The notes under the pieces were generated by a model. It saw only the letters and a program-made list of their open reading frames with translations, ran no database searches and was not told where the DNA came from. From Planctomycetota bacterium (GTDB taxonomy: Bacteria > Planctomycetota > SZUA-567 > JAFGNG01), in NCBI GenBank assembly GCA_016927125.1, contig JAFGNG010000268.1, positions 1 to 9,929 on the forward strand: a stretch of 9,929 nucleotides of DNA, written 5' to 3'. Position numbers and translations under genes: made by a program. This document shows, one piece after another, positions 6,310-9,929 of the stretch; the first letter of the stretch is position 1, and every line of letters begins with the position of its first letter.

Positions 6310-7319
6310 TTCGTCTGTACCACACGGAAATGCTGTTCCTCTTATGGCTCTTGCCGCTCTTGCTGGCGGGATTCATCTATGCCGGTTATCAAAGGCGGCA
6401 GGCGCTTGAGCGTTTTGCCGAGGTAAATCTGTTGCCCTTGCTCAATACTTCGGTCAGTATTGCCCGGCGGCGCTGGAAAGCGGGATTGCTGCTCGCCGGT
6501 TTTGCCTTCTGCGCGTTCAGCGCCACCCGCCCGGCGTGGAATCCGGTGCCACAAGAACTGCAACGCCATGGGCGGGATGTGGTTTTTGTGCTGGATGTCT
6601 CCCGAAGCATGCTCGCCGAGGATCTCAGGCCCAACCGCCTGGAACGCGCCAAGCTCGCTATCCGCGACTGTATTGAAAAACTCCAGGGCGACCGCGTGGG
6701 GCTGATAGCCTTTGCCGGGCACGGCGTGGTGAAGTGCCCCTTAACACTGGACTATGGTTTCTTCCGCATGATGCTGGAGGATATCTCTCCCGAGAGCGTC
6801 CCCCACGGTGGCACCATGATTGGCGATGCCATCCGCACGGCGATCACCGAGGTCTTTGATGACCTGGAGAAGAAACACAAGGATATCATTCTAATTACTG
6901 ATGGCGAAGACCAGGGCAGCTTCCCGAAGGAAGCGGCCGCCGATGCCGGTAGTCGAGGCATCCGGATTATCGCGATCGGGATTGGCGATGAAGCACAGGG
7001 CAAGCGCATCCCCATTATGGATGAATCCGGCCGCAAGAGCTTCCTGATGGATAAGGGGGAAGAAGTCTGGTCCATACTGAAAGCCGACACCTTGCGCGAT
7101 ATGGCAAATGCCACTCCGGGAGGCAGGTACTTAAATGTCGCCACCGGCACTATTTATCTCGATGAGGTCTATCAAGACCTGATTGCGGGTGCGGAGAAGA
7201 AGGAACTGGAATCCACCACCATCAAACGATACGAGGAAAAATACCAGATCTTCCTCGCCGCGGCCTTCGGACTGCTCTGTATTGAAGTTGTGATCAGTGA
7301 AAGAAAACGAAAGATTTAA
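6306..7319 (+). CDS. batB: BatB-type VWA-domain inner-membrane protein
   Basis: From ATG 6306 the product has 337 residues. It has the same plan as the preceding gene: membrane segments at about 9-27 and 57-73 with an Arg-rich loop between them, a VWA domain, a last membrane segment at about 313-330 and the basic tail SERKRKI. Charge distribution again puts the VWA domain in the periplasm. The metal site is complete: DVSRS (97-101), T170 in HGGTMIGDA and D199 in ILITDGED. The sequence DVSRSMLAEDLRPNRLERAK is the most BatB-like part and separates it from BatA. The frame is open back to a TTG at 6273, but ATG 6306 is the better start because AGGA at 6295-6298 sits 7 bases before it, it forms an ATGA overlap with the batA stop, and the added residues look unlike a membrane-protein start. 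The two VWA proteins probably work as a pair. Confidence 0.93.
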   Translation: MIRLYHTEMLFLLWLLPLLLAGFIYAGYQRRQALERFAEVNLLPLLNTSVSIARRRWKAGLLLAGFAFCAFSATRPAWNPVPQELQRHGRDVVFVLDVSRSMLAEDLRPNRLERAKLAIRDCIEKLQGDRVGLIAFAGHGVVKCPLTLDYGFFRMMLEDISPESVPHGGTMIGDAIRTAITEVFDDLEKKHKDIILITDGEDQGSFPKEAAADAGSRGIRIIAIGIGDEAQGKRIPIMDESGRKSFLMDKGEEVWSILKADTLRDMANATPGGRYLNVATGTIYLDEVYQDLIAGAEKKELESTTIKRYEEKYQIFLAAAFGLLCIEVVISERKRKI

Positions 7320-7322
7320 AAG

Positions 7323-8516
7323 ATGAGAAAACCAAGAATAAATTTCTCAGCGTTAATTATCACCATGCTTGCTCTTGGCAGTGCCTCCCTCTTTGCTTCC
7401 GAGGGGGAGATGACAGCCGAAGGTAACAGCGCTTATAAGGCAGGAGATTATGACCAGGCGCTTTCCTTTTATGAAGAGGCCTTGGCCACTTCCCCCGAGA
7501 ACGCGCAGATCCTCTTTAACCAGGGCACTGCCCATTACATGCAGCAGGATTACGCCTCGGCCCGCCAGAAGTTCGTGGAGGCGGCGCTCAAGACCAAGGA
7601 TCTCTCCTTGGAGGCCAAGAGCCAGTATAACCTCGGCAACTGCGCCTTCCGAGAAAGTGAAGGCAAACGCCCTGATAATCCGGAAGAGAGCATCAAAACG
7701 CTGGAGCAGGCGATCAGGTATTACCAGCAGGCTCTGGAGTTGGACCCGCAACTGGCTGACGCGGCGCATAATATTGAAATTTCTCGCCTGACCATCAAGC
7801 AGATCATGGATGAAATCAAGAGGCAACAAGAAGAACAACAACAGCAACAAAAGCAGCAGCAACAACAAGAACAGCAGAAACAGGAGCAACAGGAAAAGCT
7901 GCAGGAGCTGATCCAGAAGCAACAGGAACTCGCGCAGGAGAGCAAGGAACTTAATGACAAAACTCCAGGGGGGAAAGACCCGCAGGAGCAGCAGCAAAAA
8001 GCGCAGCAACAGGCTGAAAAGCAGGAGCAGCTCAAGAACGAGACCGAAAAATTGTCAGAAGAAATGAAAACGCAGCAGGGTCAACAGAACCCGCCGGATC
8101 CGGTTAAGGATAAAGCACAGGAACATCTCCAGGACGCGATCTCCAAGCAGGAACAGGCGAAAAAGGATCTGCAGAAGCAGGAACTCTCCAAGGCACAATC
8201 TTCCCAGGAGCAAGCAGCGGAAGATTTGCAGAAAGCTTTGGAAGAAACGCAAAATAAACCGGGCAGCAAGCCCTCACCGAAAGAGAACGAACCGGAGAAG
8301 GAAGAAAAAGATGACAAGCCCGCAGAAAATCAGCAAGAGCAGCAATCTCAACCTGAAGGGCAGCCTTCGGAGAAGCCGCAGCAGTCAGAGGCTGATAAGC
8401 CTGTTGCCAGCGGGGATGAAGACGCCCATAATATAATTGATGAAGAACGTGAGAATAAGGAAGAACGTCAATTGACCATTCCGGGGGCTTATAAACCGGT
8501 TGACAAGGATTGGTAG
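7323..8516 (+). CDS. batC: BatC-type TPR protein with long Gln/Glu-rich tail
   Basis: The 397-residue product starts with a signal peptide (MRKPRINF, hydrophobic core about 10-24, likely cleavage after A25), so it should act in the periplasm. Residues about 30-150 hold three TPR units: AYKAGDYDQALSFYEEAL; QGTAHYMQQDYASARQKFVEAA; and a third (about 100-143) lengthened by an insert rich in charge and Pro. From about 155 to 310 the sequence is dominated by Q, E and K and predicts a long helix or coiled coil; residues 168-190 have 17 Gln out of 23. Residues 311-365 are rich in P, E, K and S and probably disordered. The last residues, VDKDW, recall the ending of BatC proteins as I remember them. 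The ATG lies 3 bases after the batB stop with no strong ribosome site, so it probably depends on coupling. Its usual role is taken to be a scaffold for the BatA/BatB complex. Confidence 0.9.
   Translation: MRKPRINFSALIITMLALGSASLFASEGEMTAEGNSAYKAGDYDQALSFYEEALATSPENAQILFNQGTAHYMQQDYASARQKFVEAALKTKDLSLEAKSQYNLGNCAFRESEGKRPDNPEESIKTLEQAIRYYQQALELDPQLADAAHNIEISRLTIKQIMDEIKRQQEEQQQQQKQQQQQEQQKQEQQEKLQELIQKQQELAQESKELNDKTPGGKDPQEQQQKAQQQAEKQEQLKNETEKLSEEMKTQQGQQNPPDPVKDKAQEHLQDAISKQEQAKKDLQKQELSKAQSSQEQAAEDLQKALEETQNKPGSKPSPKENEPEKEEKDDKPAENQQEQQSQPEGQPSEKPQQSEADKPVASGDEDAHNIIDEERENKEERQLTIPGAYKPVDKDW
7824..7892 (+). repeat. CAA/CAG-rich low-complexity tract in batC
   Basis: This stretch codes for residues 168-190 of the TPR protein, 17 of them Gln, broken only by E and K. 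CAA and CAG are mixed, so it is not a pure triplet repeat. It gives a misleading Leu/Cys-rich open frame on the other strand. Confidence 0.8.
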
Positions 8517-8521
8517 TGATG
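8505..8521 (+). promoter_or_regulatory. batD ribosome binding site within the batC 3' end
   Basis: AAGGA (8505-8509) lies 9 bases before the batD ATG at 8519 and is formed by the codons AAG GAT for K395-D396 of BatC. The junction reads TAGTGATG: the batC stop TAG (8514-8516), an in-frame GTG (8516-8518) and the ATG (8519-8521). The arrangement suggests that translation of batD is tied to that of batC. Confidence 0.65.
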
Positions 8522-9929
8522 AGATTGGCTTGCACGCGAATTCATATCGCCATTTTATTTTTTAGTCTTCTGCTGCTCTTCGCCACAGAGAGGGCAGTAG
8601 CCGCGGAGGAGGTCTCGGTCCACGCCAGCGTCGAGAAAACCGAGATCTATATGGGCGAGCCCTTCGTGCTCCAGATTGAAGTCAAGAACGATGAGCATCC
8701 GGAAGAGCCTGACATGAGTGTCGTCAAGGACTTCGAAGTGCGCTCTCTGGGAGGACGGACCGACAGCAATTCCTCGATTACAATCATTAATGGTAAAATG
8801 ACTACCACCACCAGGCGGGGCTATACCTTCTCCTACCAGCTCATGCCGAAACGTTCAGGGAGCCCGGTCATTCCCCCGATCAAGGTCAAAGCGGGCGGCA
8901 AGACCCTCACCACCCGGCCAATTTTGATGAAAACTCTCAAGCCCTCCGAATCAAGCGAGATTAAACTCAGGTTCAAGCTCTCTGAGGAAAAATGCTATGT
9001 CGGCCAACCCGTCATCCTGACCGTCACCTGGTACCTTGCCCAGGATGTTCAGAACTTCTACTTCAACTTGCCGGTATTGACTGATAACCGCTTTACTATT
9101 ATGGATCTCGAGGAAAAAATCGATCCCGCAAGCTATGCCTCCTATCTGCGAATTTCCCTCCAGGACGGCGAGGTGGTGGCTAAGAAATCACACCAGAACC
9201 TGGCCGGCAGGGAATACCTGGCAGTCAGCTTTAAAAAGATTCTTGTCCCCAAGACCCCCGGTGAGCTTACCATCCCGGGCGGAACCATCTCCTGCGATGT
9301 TGTTACAGGATATAAAGGCAGGCAAAGCCGCCGGCCCTTCCGGAGCCTCTTTGACGATGATTTCTTCTTCGGCGGCAGCCGGGAGGCAATCATCGCGAAG
9401 GTGGTCGCCCCTTCCAATGAGCCTGTTCTCCAGGTGAAGCCGCTTCCAGAAGAAGGCAAACCCGCGGGCTTTAACGGCCTGATTGGCTCTTACAGCATCG
9501 ACGCGGTGGCTAACCCGACCGAAGTGCAGGTTGGCGAGCCCATCACCTTGACCATCCGCGTGGCTGGTTCGGAATATATGGAAAACGTGGTCTTACCGCC
9601 ATTGCACCAGCAGCCAGCGCTCAGCAAGGACTTCAAGATCCCGGTGGAAATGGCGCCCGGCAAGGTGGAGGGTAAGATCAAAACCTTCGTCCAGACCATC
9701 CGAGCCAAGCACCCCGGGGTTAAGGAAATCCCGCCGGTGGAACTGCCCTTCTTCGATGTCACGACCGGGAAGTATGGGGTCGCCCGCAGCGAGGCCATCC
9801 CAATCTCGGTCGATTCCACCCGCATTTTCACGGCTATGGATGCCGAGGGCAGGGTCATCGCGGGCGAAGGCAGCAGCGAGCTGGAAACCTGGGCCGCGGG
9901 CATTGCCTATAATTACGAAGACTCCGCCG
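8519..9929 (+). CDS. batD: BatD-type protein with repeated Ig-like domains, 3' end missing
   Basis: The frame is open from ATG 8519 to the window end, giving 470 residues without a stop. A signal peptide is clear: a basic start, hydrophobic residues about 10-22, and likely cleavage at AVAA (about 28-29). The mature part is beta-rich and shows the same opening pattern three times, each a domain start: VEKTEIYMGEPFVLQIEV (38-55), LSEEKCYVGQPVILTVTW (154-171) and ANPTEVQVGEPITLTIRV (331-348). SGSPVIPPIKV (113-123) and PGELTIPGGTI (247-257) are typical closing strands. A loop FDDDFFFGG (278-286) matches the Asp/Phe-rich loop often seen in BatD proteins. Full-length members run to roughly 550-650 residues and usually end in a membrane helix, so the last quarter or so is outside the window. 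An in-frame GTG lies one codon upstream of the ATG. It probably forms the periplasmic face of the Bat complex. Confidence 0.92.
   Translation, partial: MRLACTRIHIAILFFSLLLLFATERAVAAEEVSVHASVEKTEIYMGEPFVLQIEVKNDEHPEEPDMSVVKDFEVRSLGGRTDSNSSITIINGKMTTTTRRGYTFSYQLMPKRSGSPVIPPIKVKAGGKTLTTRPILMKTLKPSESSEIKLRFKLSEEKCYVGQPVILTVTWYLAQDVQNFYFNLPVLTDNRFTIMDLEEKIDPASYASYLRISLQDGEVVAKKSHQNLAGREYLAVSFKKILVPKTPGELTIPGGTISCDVVTGYKGRQSRRPFRSLFDDDFFFGGSREAIIAKVVAPSNEPVLQVKPLPEEGKPAGFNGLIGSYSIDAVANPTEVQVGEPITLTIRVAGSEYMENVVLPPLHQQPALSKDFKIPVEMAPGKVEGKIKTFVQTIRAKHPGVKEIPPVELPFFDVTTGKYGVARSEAIPISVDSTRIFTAMDAEGRVIAGEGSSELETWAAGIAYNYEDSA

Noticed and set aside
7353..8035. Minus-strand frames with long Leu-rich or Cys/Ser-rich stretches that resemble membrane segments
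   Set aside because: They are the reverse complement of the CAA/CAG-rich batC tract; the apparent hydrophobicity is an artefact.
9135..9903. Shorter open frames on both strands near the right edge
   Set aside because: They overlap the unbroken batD frame, which has three repeated domain starts and runs to the edge of the window.
1..9929. Search for CRISPR arrays, tRNA or rRNA genes, insertion sequence ends and phage genes
   Set aside because: None was seen: no spaced direct repeats, no cloverleaf-like stretch, no transposase or integrase motifs, and the window is almost fully explained by the nine genes listed.

Overview
The window is bacterial and reads on the plus strand throughout. It holds the 3' end of queA, an AT-rich gap of about 195 bases, and then a tightly packed eight-gene block that matches a MoxR/Bat (aerotolerance-type) operon: moxR, a metallophosphoesterase, a DUF58 gene, a short BatD/DUF4381-like gene, batA, batB, batC and batD. 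batD runs off the right edge. Spacings inside the block go from 41 bases down to 2, with one 4-base overlap (ATGA, batA/batB), so one polycistronic transcript is likely.

The many signal peptides and membrane segments, two possible lipoproteins, a Bat cluster and Shine-Dalgarno-led genes of fairly high GC suggest a Gram-negative (diderm) bacterium. Bat operons of this kind are known from Bacteroidetes, spirochaetes, PVC-group bacteria, Proteobacteria and several uncultured phyla. The codon use does not look like Bacteroides, and I would lean towards a deep-branching lineage of the PVC or Omnitrophota sort. The sequence does not settle the taxon.

Layout: 1-797 queA (5' end missing); 798-992 AT-rich leader with three small inverted repeats and three TATAAC motifs; 993-1982 moxR; 2024-3220 secreted or lipid-anchored FnIII-like plus metallophosphoesterase protein; 3249-4124 DUF58 protein; 4175-5236 membrane protein with a BatD-like outer domain and a cytoplasmic helical domain; 5254-6309 batA; 6306-7319 batB; 7323-8516 batC; 8519-9929 batD (3' end missing).

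How the parts may work together (inference from family knowledge): MoxR is a cytoplasmic AAA+ ATPase thought to act as a chaperone or remodeller on von Willebrand A (VWA) partners. The DUF58 protein is its likely cytoplasmic partner, and the cytoplasmic tail of the 4175-5236 product could link the pair to the membrane. BatA and BatB place two metal-binding VWA domains at the inner membrane, probably facing the periplasm. BatC (TPR plus a long Gln/Glu-rich tail) and BatD (repeated Ig-like domains) would complete an envelope complex. The metallophosphoesterase between moxR and DUF58 is the part that does not belong to the standard set and is the most interesting item here.
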